Assembly: GCA_013619125.1 (NCBI GenBank)
Contig: JABXKS010000064.1
Coordinates: forward strand, 62,001 to 126,000
Reading direction: 5' to 3'
DNA length: 64,000 bases
Origin: Clostridiales bacterium
Lineage (GTDB): Bacteria; Bacillota; Clostridia; Tissierellales; GPF-1
Under the pieces are notes generated by a model. That model worked only from the letters and a program-made list of their open reading frames with translations. It had not been told where the DNA came from and did no database searches. Position 1 is the stretch's first letter; each line of letters opens with the position of its first letter. Made by a program: the position numbers and the translations under genes. Of the stretch, positions 7,704-15,793 are shown in pieces.

Positions 7704-8752
7704 AGCAATTCCTCCTTCTTCTCTCCTGTCATATCCGCAATGAACCTAGCCATTAATTGTCCAGTCACCTCTACATCCTTCATGCGAATTGTTTCAACAG
7801 AGGTATGCATATATCGAAGGGGCAAAGAAATCACCGCTACCGGCACTCCTTGTCTCACGATCTGCATGGGTTGTCCATTGGTGCCGGATCCCGTTGGGGT
7901 CAATTCCAATTGCGTTGGAATTTGATAGGTCTTTGCGGTGTCTAGCATCATTTGATATAGCTTGCGATGGGTGTTGGAACCCAAACTGATCCCAGGACCT
8001 TTTCCCATCTCCAATCCGTCTTCAACAGAAACCTCCGGAGTCATGCCAAATCCAACGTCGACAGCAATGGCAAAATCAGGCTGCCACTTATGCACCCCAA
8101 TGCGCGCGCCAAGCCCCGTTGTTTCTTCTTGAACAGAAGATTGAAAAATCACACGTGCTTCATGCCGCAGCTTTTTCAATTCTTGGGCGCAGGCATACAT
8201 CACCGCAATCCCAGCTCGATCGTCCAAGGCTTTCCCTGTCACGCAGTCACCCATTAAATCCATGGTTTCTCTTCGGATCGTCGCACGATCACCAACTCGG
8301 ATCAAGATGCGAACCTGTTCCACCGGCAATCCGGTATCGATCATCAACTCACCCAAAGGCAAGATCTTTTCTGTTTCATCCGGTGCTTGAATCGCGTTTG
8401 ATTTCGCCGCGATAATCCCAATCACCTGTTGCCGTCCATGGATCACAACCTCTTGCGCCAAGAGGGTGCGAGGATCAAATCCCCCGGCCTGATGAACATA
8501 CAAATAGCCCTCATCCGTGATATCTTTCACCATTAAGGCAATCTCATCCACATGGGCGTCGATTAAGATGATCGGCGGATTTTCACTGCTCTCCGTTGGT
8601 TCTTTCACGGCATACACATTCCCCATGCGATCTGTTTCCACCGAGTCGACCCATGATGAAAATCCACTCGCAACGACTGCGCTTGCTTCAATTTCCTGGC
8701 CAGAAGGACCATTTGCGTCAGCAATAGCCTTCAAGAATTCTTTCGTATTCAT
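7685..8752 (-). CDS. M42 family metallo-aminopeptidase (copy 3 of 3)
   Basis: First gene of the three-copy operon, 355 residues. All catalytic positions are present: His67 and Asp69 (DAHVDE), Asp177 (ALDDR), Glu209-Glu210 (SVQEETTG), Asp232 (AVDVG) and His316 (RYMHT). The region aligned with GTDAGA reads TGSGTNG. It differs enough from copy 1 to suggest a different peptide preference. The ribosome binding site is AAAGGGGGATGAC before the ATG. The upstream gene (8768-9553) ends 15 bp before it, so it may share that transcript. Confidence 0.9.
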   Translation of the reverse strand: MNTKEFLKAIADANGPSGQEIEASAVVASGFSSWVDSVETDRMGNVYAVKEPTESSENPPIILIDAHVDEIALMVKDITDEGYLYVHQAGGFDPRTLLAQEVVIHGRQQVIGIIAAKSNAIQAPDETEKILPLGELMIDTGLPVEQVRILIRVGDRATIRRETMDLMGDCVTGKALDDRAGIAVMYACAQELKKLRHEARVIFQSSVQEETTGLGARIGVHKWQPDFAIAVDVGFGMTPEVSVEDGLEMGKGPGISLGSNTHRKLYQMMLDTAKTYQIPTQLELTPTGSGTNGQPMQIVRQGVPVAVISLPLRYMHTSVETIRMKDVEVTGQLMARFIADMTGEKKEELLCYETN

Positions 8753-8767
8753 GTCATCCCCCTTTTC

Positions 8768-9553
8768 TTATTGTTCGGCTGTCCACTGTTCAGCCGTCGT
8801 TGAAAATACATTTTCATAGGCTGGATTCTTTAATTTTTCCCACCACTCATCTCGGATTTCCACTTCCTGCATCCGATGATAAGCGGCGCCAATAAAGAAC
8901 TGATACAACATTCTCTCCAATCGAAAATCCGGTGACAAATATCCCTTGAACTCGCCAATCTGATCCGACTCCGCATTTTCTTTCGCTTGCTCCGCCCATT
9001 TCTTTGCTTCTTCAAATTGATTCATCGATGCGCAGGCCAATGCCATAATCGACTCGCTTCCCTTTAAGTAGAAGACACCCTTTGCGTCCTTCAACAATTT
9101 CATGGCGCGAGCAGGTTGTTTCTCCTGTAACAAAAAGGTCTGTGCCAGATATACATCGCGAAGTGCTTTTTGCGGCGCTTCCATATGCTCCATTTCCAAT
9201 TCCGCCAAAAGACTTTCTGCCTCTTTGACTTTCCCTTTGTTTAGATGGCAAATCGCCATATTCATTTTCATATTTTCGATCACTTGCGGATTCTTCTTTG
9301 ACAGCTTCGGCATTTCCCGTTCGTAGATCATCAAAGCATAATCATAATCACCTTTCAACAAAGCTTCCGACAAGCGACGCTTTTCCTTCTGGCGATCGAA
9401 TAGGGTTAAGATGAAAAATAGGATCAAGAGAATCCCATAATGTCGATAGTCAAATCTCCATCCGTTCTTGTAGCCCACAAACCCAACGATTGCCGCAACC
9501 GCAACAAAAATACTGACCAATGGGATTGGTTGTCTCGTTTTCTTTTTCTGCAT
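8768..9553 (-). CDS. Membrane-anchored TPR-like protein
   Basis: Protein of about 261 residues. Two hydrophobic segments lie near the N-terminus (about 12-28 and 38-55, joined by a short GYKNGWRFDY loop), followed by a soluble helical region with tetratricopeptide-like repeats such as GDYDYALMIYE and GKVKEAESLLAELE. The start is the ATG at 9553 with AGGAG 6-8 nt before; the in-frame upstream stretch has no such site. No enzymatic motif is seen. It probably scaffolds protein contacts at the membrane. It is the likely first gene of the M42 transcript, but nothing ties it functionally to the peptidases. Confidence 0.7.
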   Translation of the reverse strand: MQKKKTRQPIPLVSIFVAVAAIVGFVGYKNGWRFDYRHYGILLILFFILTLFDRQKEKRRLSEALLKGDYDYALMIYEREMPKLSKKNPQVIENMKMNMAICHLNKGKVKEAESLLAELEMEHMEAPQKALRDVYLAQTFLLQEKQPARAMKLLKDAKGVFYLKGSESIMALACASMNQFEEAKKWAEQAKENAESDQIGEFKGYLSPDFRLERMLYQFFIGAAYHRMQEVEIRDEWWEKLKNPAYENVFSTTAEQWTAEQ

Positions 9554-9649
9554 GTCCTTCTCCTCTGGTTTCATTATTATTTGCAACTCACATGGACTTA
9601 TTATATCATGGGGCAAATGGAAAAAATAGCCGTTTGAAAGGAGATTTCC

Positions 9650-9958
9650 ATGCAACTATTCGCCTGGGGAGGAATCATTCTTGGATTTCTCTTCGTGATT
9701 ACAGGATTCACCCTGCAAAAGAACCTTTCCGGTCATCCTTTGTCCCGATCGGCAAACCGTCATCAAAGCCCAAGCTTCTACCGGCGGATGCAGGGACAGG
9801 CCTTATACTTTCTTGCCCTTTTTATCTGGATTCCTTCACTCAGGATCGTGCGTGGGCTTGAAACCAACAAAATTGAATTCCTTGTGCTGCTCGGAGTCGG
9901 CCTTCTCATCTTCGGATTCTTCCAATTAATTCTGATTTTTACCAACCGTCGTGACTGA
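9650..9958 (+). CDS. Small hypothetical membrane protein
   Basis: 102 residues with three predicted membrane segments: WGGIILGFLFVITGFTL at the start, YFLALFIWIPSL in the middle, and FLVLLGVGLLIFGFFQLILI near the end. The ribosome binding site GAAAGGAG sits properly before the ATG. It is divergently oriented from the TPR gene and followed by a strong terminator, so it is transcribed alone. I do not recognise the family. Confidence 0.65.
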   Translation: MQLFAWGGIILGFLFVITGFTLQKNLSGHPLSRSANRHQSPSFYRRMQGQALYFLALFIWIPSLRIVRGLETNKIEFLVLLGVGLLIFGFFQLILIFTNRRD

Positions 9959-9973
9959 CGGATCTCTGATCAT

Positions 9974-10027
9974 ATCCATAAAAAAATTGCCTTGAAAAAA
10001 TATCTTTAAGGCAATTTTTTTATGGAT
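9974..10027. terminator. Long-stem intrinsic terminator
   Basis: A 20-bp perfect stem (9974-9993 with 10008-10027), whose core AATTGCCTT/AAGGCAATT is followed by seven T. It ends the 9650-9958 transcript. Confidence 0.85.
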
Positions 10028-10064
10028 TTTTTTCGATACATGTGATATATTATTATCAACCCAG

Positions 10065-10080
10065 TGTCTTATATAAGACA
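10065..10080. promoter_or_regulatory. 16-bp perfect palindrome, candidate operator
   Basis: TGTCTTATATAAGACA reads the same on both strands and ends 4 bp before the AGGAGGTGA ribosome binding site of the Crp/Fnr-type regulator. A protein bound here would block transcription or early elongation, so autoregulation is likely. It does not match the classic CRP or FNR site. Confidence 0.5.
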
Positions 10081-10089
10081 TAGTAGGAG

Positions 10090-10752
10090 GTGAACCCTAT
10101 TCAATTCATTGAACTTCAAAAACAATTTCCGCTCTTCTCAACAACCACTGAGAACGAATGGAACGCCTCCGTCGATCCGAGTGAAACGGAAGTCGCATCC
10201 TTTGTAACCGGAGAAATCATACAATCCTTTCAGCCTGCTCAAGCGCGAATCGGGATAATCCTAAAAGGAAGTGCAGCGGCTTTTACCAACGACAAAAAGA
10301 TCGTGCGGAAATTTACTGCCCCTCATCTATTTGGGCTGGCGGCACTTTTTGCCCTCACGCCTTCCTACCCGACTGAAATTATCGCCGCTTCCAGCGGAGA
10401 GATCTATTGGCTGCAGGGTAAGGCCATTCATCGTCTATTGCAAAATTCTCCTGGATTTTTGCAGCAGTATCTACAGGTAACCAGTGAAAAACTCATCTTT
10501 CTCAATGCGCATATCAATCTTCTGCTTCATGAAACCGCGCGAGAACGAATCGAAGCCTTTCTAATCCACACATGGAAAAGAAACGGGAACCCCTGCCAGA
10601 TTTCCTACAACCGCACAGAATGGGCGCAGTATTTGGGCATCAGTCGAGCCAGCCTGTACCGTGAATTGAGCGCCTTGGAGAAAAAAAACTGGATCGAAAT
10701 AAAGAACAAAGAAATCTATTTAACAAAAACTTATCTAGAAAAGAGGACTTAA
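10090..10752 (+). CDS. Crp/Fnr family transcriptional regulator
   Basis: About 220 residues: an N-terminal cyclic-nucleotide-binding-like beta roll (about 20-120), a long dimerisation helix, and a C-terminal winged helix with the recognition segment TEWAQYLGISRASLYRELS. There is only one cysteine, so it is not an FNR-type iron-sulfur sensor; the effector is unknown. The start is odd. The only standard start in frame near the ribosome binding site is GTG at 10090, which overlaps the AGGAGGTGA sequence (10085-10093). An ATT at 10099 lies at ideal spacing and may be the true, rare start. The importer operon follows after 1 bp, so it probably controls substrate uptake. Confidence 0.85.
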   Translation: MNPIQFIELQKQFPLFSTTTENEWNASVDPSETEVASFVTGEIIQSFQPAQARIGIILKGSAAAFTNDKKIVRKFTAPHLFGLAALFALTPSYPTEIIAASSGEIYWLQGKAIHRLLQNSPGFLQQYLQVTSEKLIFLNAHINLLLHETARERIEAFLIHTWKRNGNPCQISYNRTEWAQYLGISRASLYRELSALEKKNWIEIKNKEIYLTKTYLEKRT

Positions 10753-10753
10753 A

Positions 10754-11788
10754 ATGAAGAAAAAAATTGTACTTGCACTCTTATTGATCATGATTTTGAC
10801 AGTTGTTGGCTGTACCCCTGTGGAAACGCCTACGCCAGAAGCTACAGAACCTGTTGTACAAACGGAAGCACCCGCTCCTCAAGAAGAACCCGTTATTGAG
10901 CCAATCGATATTATGGTGGGCACATTAAAAGGTCCAACAGGAATGGGCATGGCGCAATTGATGAAGGAACAACCAGAAGGCTTGTCCCTTGAATTTGCCA
11001 TTGAAGCGGCACCCGACGCAATTACTGCCAAGATCCTCAGCGGTGAATTGGATTTCGCGGCCGTTCCCACTAACCTGGCCTCCATTCTCTACCAGAAGAC
11101 AGAAGGCGCTTATCGCCTGGCAGGGATCAATACCTTGGGCGTGTTGTATGTGATTACAGACTCCACGCAACCGATTGAATCCATCGATGATTTAAAAGGA
11201 CAATCTATCAATGTCAGCGGCAAAGGAGCTACACCCGATTTTGCCCTACGGTACCTCTTGCAGGACGCAGGTCTTGATCCAGAATCTGATGTAACCTTGG
11301 ATTACGCCTTGGATCACGCCAGCTCAGCCCAAGCCTTAATTGGCGGAGAAATTCATGCAGCACTTTTGCCTCAGCCTTTTGTTACACAAGTGATGATGAA
11401 AAATCCAGACCTGGTCATTGGCTTGGATTTAACAAAAGTTTGGGAAGAACGTGTACCAGGAACAACCATGCCGATGGGTGGATTGATGGTCAAAAGCGAA
11501 TTTGCAGATGCCAATCCAGAAGCTGTAAGCACATTCTTGAAAGCATATGAACGTTCTGTTGCCTGGGTAAATGCCGATCCGAAGGCAGCCAGCGAAGTAA
11601 TCGCTGAAGTTGGCATATTGCCAGTAGCAGTTTTGGCTGAAAAAGCCATTCCTAATTCCAATATTGTATGGATTAGCGGAACCGATATGGGAGCCACTTT
11701 GACACCATTTCTAGCAGCCATGGAATCCTTTAATCCGAAATCCATAGGAGGCGGCATGCCGGATGAAAACTTCTATTACTTCCAATAA
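10754..11788 (+). CDS. ABC importer substrate-binding lipoprotein (NMT1/SsuA-like)
   Basis: 344 residues. A lipoprotein signal peptide ends at the lipobox TVVGC with Cys20, followed by a Pro/Glu/Thr-rich linker and a periplasmic-binding-protein type II fold. The family includes sulfonate, nitrate and thiamine-precursor binders; segments such as ITAKILSGELDFAAVPTN are typical. It would sit on the outer face of the membrane and hand its ligand to the permease encoded next. The ATG is 1 bp after the regulator stop. The ligand cannot be read from the sequence. Confidence 0.88.
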   Translation: MKKKIVLALLLIMILTVVGCTPVETPTPEATEPVVQTEAPAPQEEPVIEPIDIMVGTLKGPTGMGMAQLMKEQPEGLSLEFAIEAAPDAITAKILSGELDFAAVPTNLASILYQKTEGAYRLAGINTLGVLYVITDSTQPIESIDDLKGQSINVSGKGATPDFALRYLLQDAGLDPESDVTLDYALDHASSAQALIGGEIHAALLPQPFVTQVMMKNPDLVIGLDLTKVWEERVPGTTMPMGGLMVKSEFADANPEAVSTFLKAYERSVAWVNADPKAASEVIAEVGILPVAVLAEKAIPNSNIVWISGTDMGATLTPFLAAMESFNPKSIGGGMPDENFYYFQ

Positions 11789-12530
11789 TCCTTGGAAACA
11801 AAAATTGATTGCAGGATTATTCTGGCTCCTCCTTTGGGGGAGCCTTTCGGCCTTGATCCATAAAGAAATTTATCTGCCTGGTCCCCTTACAACCCTGAAG
11901 AAATTGACTGTACTTCTCCGTGAACCTGGCACCTGGCAAATCCTCGGGTTTTCTTGGATTCGGGTATGGGGCGGCTTCTTTCTATCCTTTAGCCTTGGTA
12001 TTCTTCTGGGGTTTCCCAGTGGATTGACACCCGCTATTCAAGAATGGTTGAAACCCATGGTTCAGACCCTCAAATCAACCCCGGTCATCGCCCTGATCCT
12101 TTTGGTGCTGATCTGGGTGCCATCCGATTTGGTTCCCTTGATCATCAGTTTTTTAATCGGTTTCCCCTTGATATGGGCACAAACCGCCGAAGGGGTCAGA
12201 CGAACGGATCCAAAACTATTGGAAATGGCACGAGTCTTCCATCTATCTCTCACCAAACGCATGAAGCAGATCTATTTTCCTTCTGCTTGGCCAGCTATTC
12301 GTCATGCGTCACAAACGGCAGTCGGCTTGTGCTGGAAGGCAAGCGTCGCGGCAGAAGTGTTAAGTCATCCTCGCTTCGCAATCGGGTCCAAACTCTACGA
12401 CGCCAAGGTCTATTTGGAAACGCCAGATCTGTTTGCCTGGACCATGATTCTCATTATGGCCAGCATGCTTACAGAAAAACTCTTTTTGTCAATCTTCCAT
12501 CAAAGGAGGGATATCCATGCCAACGATTAA
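11763..12530 (+). CDS. ABC importer permease (SsuC/TauC-like)
   Basis: 255 residues with about six membrane helices and the cytoplasmic EAA-type coupling loop (EMARVFHLSLTKRMKQIYFP). It overlaps the lipoprotein gene by 26 bp, with GGAGG inside that gene as its ribosome binding site. It pairs with the lipoprotein and the ATPase to form one importer. Family assignment to the sulfonate/nitrate/taurine class is firm, the substrate is not. Confidence 0.9.
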   Translation: MKTSITSNNPWKQKLIAGLFWLLLWGSLSALIHKEIYLPGPLTTLKKLTVLLREPGTWQILGFSWIRVWGGFFLSFSLGILLGFPSGLTPAIQEWLKPMVQTLKSTPVIALILLVLIWVPSDLVPLIISFLIGFPLIWAQTAEGVRRTDPKLLEMARVFHLSLTKRMKQIYFPSAWPAIRHASQTAVGLCWKASVAAEVLSHPRFAIGSKLYDAKVYLETPDLFAWTMILIMASMLTEKLFLSIFHQRRDIHAND

Positions 12531-13179
12531 AAATCTCACCCAATCCTATGGGTCGTTGCTGCTCTACGATGATTTTTCTTTGGATTTGAAGGAACGTGCC
12601 GTCACAGCGCTAATCGGGCCGTCCGGCTGCGGGAAGACCACCCTGGCGCAGGTCCTGTCGGGACTTTTGCCCATCGAATCGGGCGACCGTAGCGAGTTTG
12701 AACAACTTTCCGTCTCCTATGTATTCCAGGAACCGCGGCTCTTACCTTGGCTGACAGTACGCGAAAATCTGGAACTGATCCATGACGATGGAGAAGCCAT
12801 TGCTTCGATTCTAAAAGCAGTGTCTTTGGCAGACAAGGCAGACGCCCTGCCAAACACCCTGTCCGGCGGACAGCAGCAGCGGGTTTCCCTGGCAAGAGGA
12901 TTTCTCTATCCCTCGGAGCTGATGATTCTGGACGAACCCTTCAGCAATCTGGATCCGCAATTGAAGAATCAGATGATCGATCTCTTTATTCAATTATGGA
13001 AACAAAAGAACAAAACTGTCCTGCTGATCACCCACGATCATCAGACCGCCCTTCGGATCGCCGATGAGCTCTTTGAGCTTGCAATGCCGCCGCACTGTCT
13101 GGCGAAACACCATCATCTCTCTTTGAGAAGAGAGAATCGAACGGATCAATGGATCCAAGACAAACTCAATGAGATTTAA
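12517..13179 (+). CDS. ABC importer ATP-binding protein (SsuB/TauB-like)
   Basis: 220 residues. Walker A is GPSGCGKTT near residue 34, the Q loop is VFQEPRLLPW, the signature LSGGQQQRVSLARG, and Walker B LMILDEPFSNLD. It is slightly short, having a reduced C-terminus. It overlaps the permease by 14 bp, and an AAAGGAGGG site precedes the ATG. It is the last gene of the regulator-importer operon, which ends at the hairpin at 13191. Confidence 0.92.
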   Translation: MPTIKNLTQSYGSLLLYDDFSLDLKERAVTALIGPSGCGKTTLAQVLSGLLPIESGDRSEFEQLSVSYVFQEPRLLPWLTVRENLELIHDDGEAIASILKAVSLADKADALPNTLSGGQQQRVSLARGFLYPSELMILDEPFSNLDPQLKNQMIDLFIQLWKQKNKTVLLITHDHQTALRIADELFELAMPPHCLAKHHHLSLRRENRTDQWIQDKLNEI

Positions 13180-13185
13180 ACATAA

Positions 13186-13216
13186 AAAAACGCGAAGATC
13201 GAGGTCTTCGCGTTTT
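13186..13216. terminator. Bidirectional terminator
   Basis: Stem CGCGAAGA (13191-13198) and TCTTCGCG (13205-13212), with A run before and TTTT after, between the converging importer operon and gntR. Confidence 0.85.
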
Positions 13217-13223
13217 CTATGGA

Positions 13224-13913
13224 TTATTTAAGTCGCCGATTCACATAATCCATATGGTTCGTCATCGCCACTATGGCTTCATCCATATCCCTTTGTTCCA
13301 ACGCATTGAAAATCAACCGATGCTGTCGATTGATCGCATGCAGATTATCGTCATCAAGAATAAGATTCGCTCGCACACCAGCCATCTGCTCTTCGATGAT
13401 TTGTGAAAGCGAATTCAACAAATTAATGATCAGCATATTCCCAGACGCTTTCGCAATCTGGTCATGAAAGGCATGGTCGGCTTCAACCCTTTTCCTTTTG
13501 ATGTCAGAGTTTTCCATGACATCCAGGCTCTCTTCCAGCCTTTTCACTTCCCCTACACTGATTTTCTCCGCTGCCAATCTAACCGCTTCGATTTCCAGTG
13601 CCCGACGCAACTCACTAATTTCATTCGCATGGCTTCGATTCAGCATAAACATTAGCGACAAGGGCTCAATCAGGCTATTTTCCAGAGACTCTGGAATAAA
13701 ATTTCCTTCCCCCTGCACGCAAATGACCAATCCCATCAATTCCATGGATCGAATCGCTTCTCGCACCGTCGCCCGTGACACGCCCAGCTGTTCGGCCATT
13801 GCGCGTTCCGATGGCAATCTGTCCCCCAGCTGAAGTTCACCGCTTCGTATATTCTCCTTGATCTGGTTCATAATCTGAAAATTAATTTTACTCGATGCAA
13901 TTTGCTTGAACAT
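13224..13913 (-). CDS. GntR family regulator, FadR subfamily
   Basis: About 229 residues. The N-terminal winged helix shows GDRLPSERAMAEQLGVSRAT and REAIRSMELMGLV; the C-terminal part is a helical FCD ligand domain with His residues placed for a metal (HDQIAKASGN, HRLIFNALE). I chose the ATG at 13913, preceded by GAGGG at 5 nt; an ATG 12 nt upstream lacks a site. It lies downstream of larA in the same direction, and three related palindromes flank larA, so it probably controls lactate racemase in response to lactate or a related 2-hydroxy acid. LldR and PdhR of this subfamily respond to such ligands. Confidence 0.88.
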   Translation of the reverse strand: MFKQIASSKINFQIMNQIKENIRSGELQLGDRLPSERAMAEQLGVSRATVREAIRSMELMGLVICVQGEGNFIPESLENSLIEPLSLMFMLNRSHANEISELRRALEIEAVRLAAEKISVGEVKRLEESLDVMENSDIKRKRVEADHAFHDQIAKASGNMLIINLLNSLSQIIEEQMAGVRANLILDDDNLHAINRQHRLIFNALEQRDMDEAIVAMTNHMDYVNRRLK

Positions 13914-13988
13914 GTCGACCCTCATTTATCTATATTTCATTCTTGATATGATTTTAGCACACTGACAAATGTTTATCCATAGTGGCCT

Positions 13989-14003
13989 AGTGTCCAGTCC
14001 GCT
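13989..14003. promoter_or_regulatory. Degenerate copy of the GntR operator-like palindrome
   Basis: On the minus strand AGCGGACTGGACACT, matching 12 of 15 positions of the palindromes at 15590-15604. It lies between larA and the gntR gene, where autoregulation would act. Confidence 0.4.
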
Positions 14004-14083
14004 AACGCGACAACCCCCTTTCGCCCTAAATGACAGATCAGGCTGACCATCTAGGGCAAAAAAGTTACCTAAAGGATGTGTTG

Positions 14084-15382
14084 TCACACTTCCAGCATAG
14101 GCAGGGTATTTGCGGCATAGGGCATCAGAGCAATGGAGGGGTTTTCGCTGTTGACCAGTGTCCGTCCCAGTGAAATGGCTTCCTCGATCGTGGATACGAC
14201 CTTAATTTTTGTCGTGTCGAACAGGACAGGCTCCATGCTGCTTACCAGAATAAAATGAACCTTCTCAGCAATTTCAGCCGGCCTGTACCCAAGGAATTTG
14301 CCGATGGTATACTTCTTCCGAATATCCTTCTCCCGCGAAGCCATATCGGAAAACTGTCGAATGATTGTCTCCGTGCCCCCACTGCCGAATCCTTCCCGGC
14401 ACTCCGACACAATGATCATGGCACCGCCAGGCTTTACGGCTTCCACAGCATTGAAGACCGCCTTTGTTGTCTGATAAAAATTGATATCCTTCGGGTATCC
14501 TCCGGCAGAAGCGATCACCAGATCCGCCTTTTCCTGAATCGTCACTGAATCCATTTGCTTAACAACCTCGCACGCTGCAAGATGGGCTTTGATATAGTCC
14601 CCGGCAAAAGCGTGGGTAATCCGCTTGTCACTGTCAACAACGACATTCATAATAAATAGCGGTTTCACCATGGCCGCGGCTTCCATCATATCCTGATGGA
14701 TATTGTTGCTTCCGTTCATGTTCCCGCTTCTCACTTCAGGATTGCTGCCGGTCCCCATGCCATCGTTCATGGAGTAGGAGTGGTTTCGCATAATGGTCTC
14801 ATAACCGGCAATACCAGGCAGAATATATTTCCTTCCGCCACCGTAGCCCGCCAGAAAATGAAGAATGGCACCGCCCGTCATTACAATATGATCGCATTCA
14901 AGCGCCCGCTTATTGATCCGCACCGGCGTTCCAAATGAGGTGACGCCAACGTGAACCAAGTTTTCTTCGTCTTTGCAATCGTGGTCAAGAATTTCAATTC
15001 TGCGGTTGACATCCGCACCCACAAGAGTGATATACTCGTCCTCCGTCTGCTTCCTATGGGAGCCCGTTGCAGAAATAATGACGATATCCTTGTCCTTCAC
15101 CCCTGCTTTTGTCAGCTCCTCGATCACCGGCGGCACATAGACGGAAGGTGACTGCCATGCCCGCGTCACATCTGGGACAACGACACAAACCGTCTCCCCC
15201 GCCTTGACCAAATCGCGCAGTTTGCTGCTGCCGATAGGATGCTCCAACGCTTCCTTTACAATTTCGTCGCCGGTTTTTTCCACCGAAGGCATGGGATTCG
15301 GCTCGATCACCATCAAAATCTCTTCACTCGGAACGGAAAAAGGGATCTTTTCCTCTCCATATTTGAACTTGAATGTTCTCAT
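14084..15382 (-). CDS. larA: Nickel-dependent lactate racemase LarA family protein
   Basis: 432 residues, the usual LarA length. These enzymes racemise lactate or other 2-hydroxy acids with a nickel-pincer nucleotide bound to a lysine. The key residues known from Lactobacillus plantarum are present within one position: Asp71 (PDVTR), His109 (GSHR), His175 (ILHF), Lys185 (GGGRK) and His201 (RNHS). The LarB, LarC and LarE cofactor genes are not in the window. AAAGGAGATGAG precedes the ATG. Two operator-like palindromes lie 130-220 bp upstream and a GntR gene follows, so it is likely inducible. Homologues with other substrates exist, so lactate is probable but not certain. Confidence 0.88.
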   Translation of the reverse strand: MRTFKFKYGEEKIPFSVPSEEILMVIEPNPMPSVEKTGDEIVKEALEHPIGSSKLRDLVKAGETVCVVVPDVTRAWQSPSVYVPPVIEELTKAGVKDKDIVIISATGSHRKQTEDEYITLVGADVNRRIEILDHDCKDEENLVHVGVTSFGTPVRINKRALECDHIVMTGGAILHFLAGYGGGRKYILPGIAGYETIMRNHSYSMNDGMGTGSNPEVRSGNMNGSNNIHQDMMEAAAMVKPLFIMNVVVDSDKRITHAFAGDYIKAHLAACEVVKQMDSVTIQEKADLVIASAGGYPKDINFYQTTKAVFNAVEAVKPGGAMIIVSECREGFGSGGTETIIRQFSDMASREKDIRKKYTIGKFLGYRPAEIAEKVHFILVSSMEPVLFDTTKIKVVSTIEEAISLGRTLVNSENPSIALMPYAANTLPMLEV

Positions 15383-15512
15383 CTTCTCATCTCCTTTACC
15401 GCATGCAGCGGCATAGCATACCTTGCCTAAATTCTGCAGACCTTTGGGACCAAAAGCTTCCTTACTCCTTTTTCTTCATCAACTATTTTCACCCTCTCTT
15501 TTTTAAGTGGCT

Positions 15513-15527
15513 AGTGGACTTACCACT
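15513..15527. promoter_or_regulatory. GntR operator-like palindrome 1
   Basis: AGTGGACTTACCACT: arms AGTGG and CCACT with a 5-bp spacer, preceded by T. It resembles FadR-subfamily sites (TGGT...ACCA) and is nearly identical to the copy 77 bp away. Confidence 0.6.
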
Positions 15528-15589
15528 GTACTTATAATTTTACAATTTCTTCAAACCTCCATAACTCGGAAGATAAATATCATTTGGTT

Positions 15590-15604
15590 AGTGGACTGAC
15601 CACT
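15590..15604. promoter_or_regulatory. GntR operator-like palindrome 2
   Basis: AGTGGACTGACCACT, differing from palindrome 1 only in the spacer. The 77-bp centre distance, about seven helical turns, would allow looping between two bound dimers. Confidence 0.6.
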
Positions 15605-15696
15605 TCACGAGGTGAGTATATCATAGGCTTCCATCTTAAGCAAACGTTTTTTGATACACTCTAATCATTGTCTGAATCTTCCTTGCGTTTGATCGT

Positions 15697-15739
15697 AAAA
15701 AAAACCGCTGAGCGGCAAGGGACTCTTGCTTCTCAGCGG
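15697..15739 (-). terminator. Intrinsic terminator after pta
   Basis: On the minus strand CCGCTGAG (15739-15732) pairs with CTCAGCGG (15712-15705), strengthened by an inner GCAAG/CTTGC pair and followed by eight T. Confidence 0.8.
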
Positions 15740-15793
15740 CTCTATCTTACTTCCTTCTCTTTGAGCACGATCAACTTGCTCTGTGTTGCGGAT

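Larger units (their letters stand above)
15383..15793. promoter_or_regulatory. larA upstream region
   Basis: A 411-bp gap between larA and pta, both read leftward. It contains two 15-bp palindromes (15513-15527 and 15590-15604) and, near its right end, the pta terminator. I saw no convincing larA -10/-35 pair; the stretch between the palindromes is AT-rich and probably contains the promoter. No open frame here looks coding. Confidence 0.5.
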
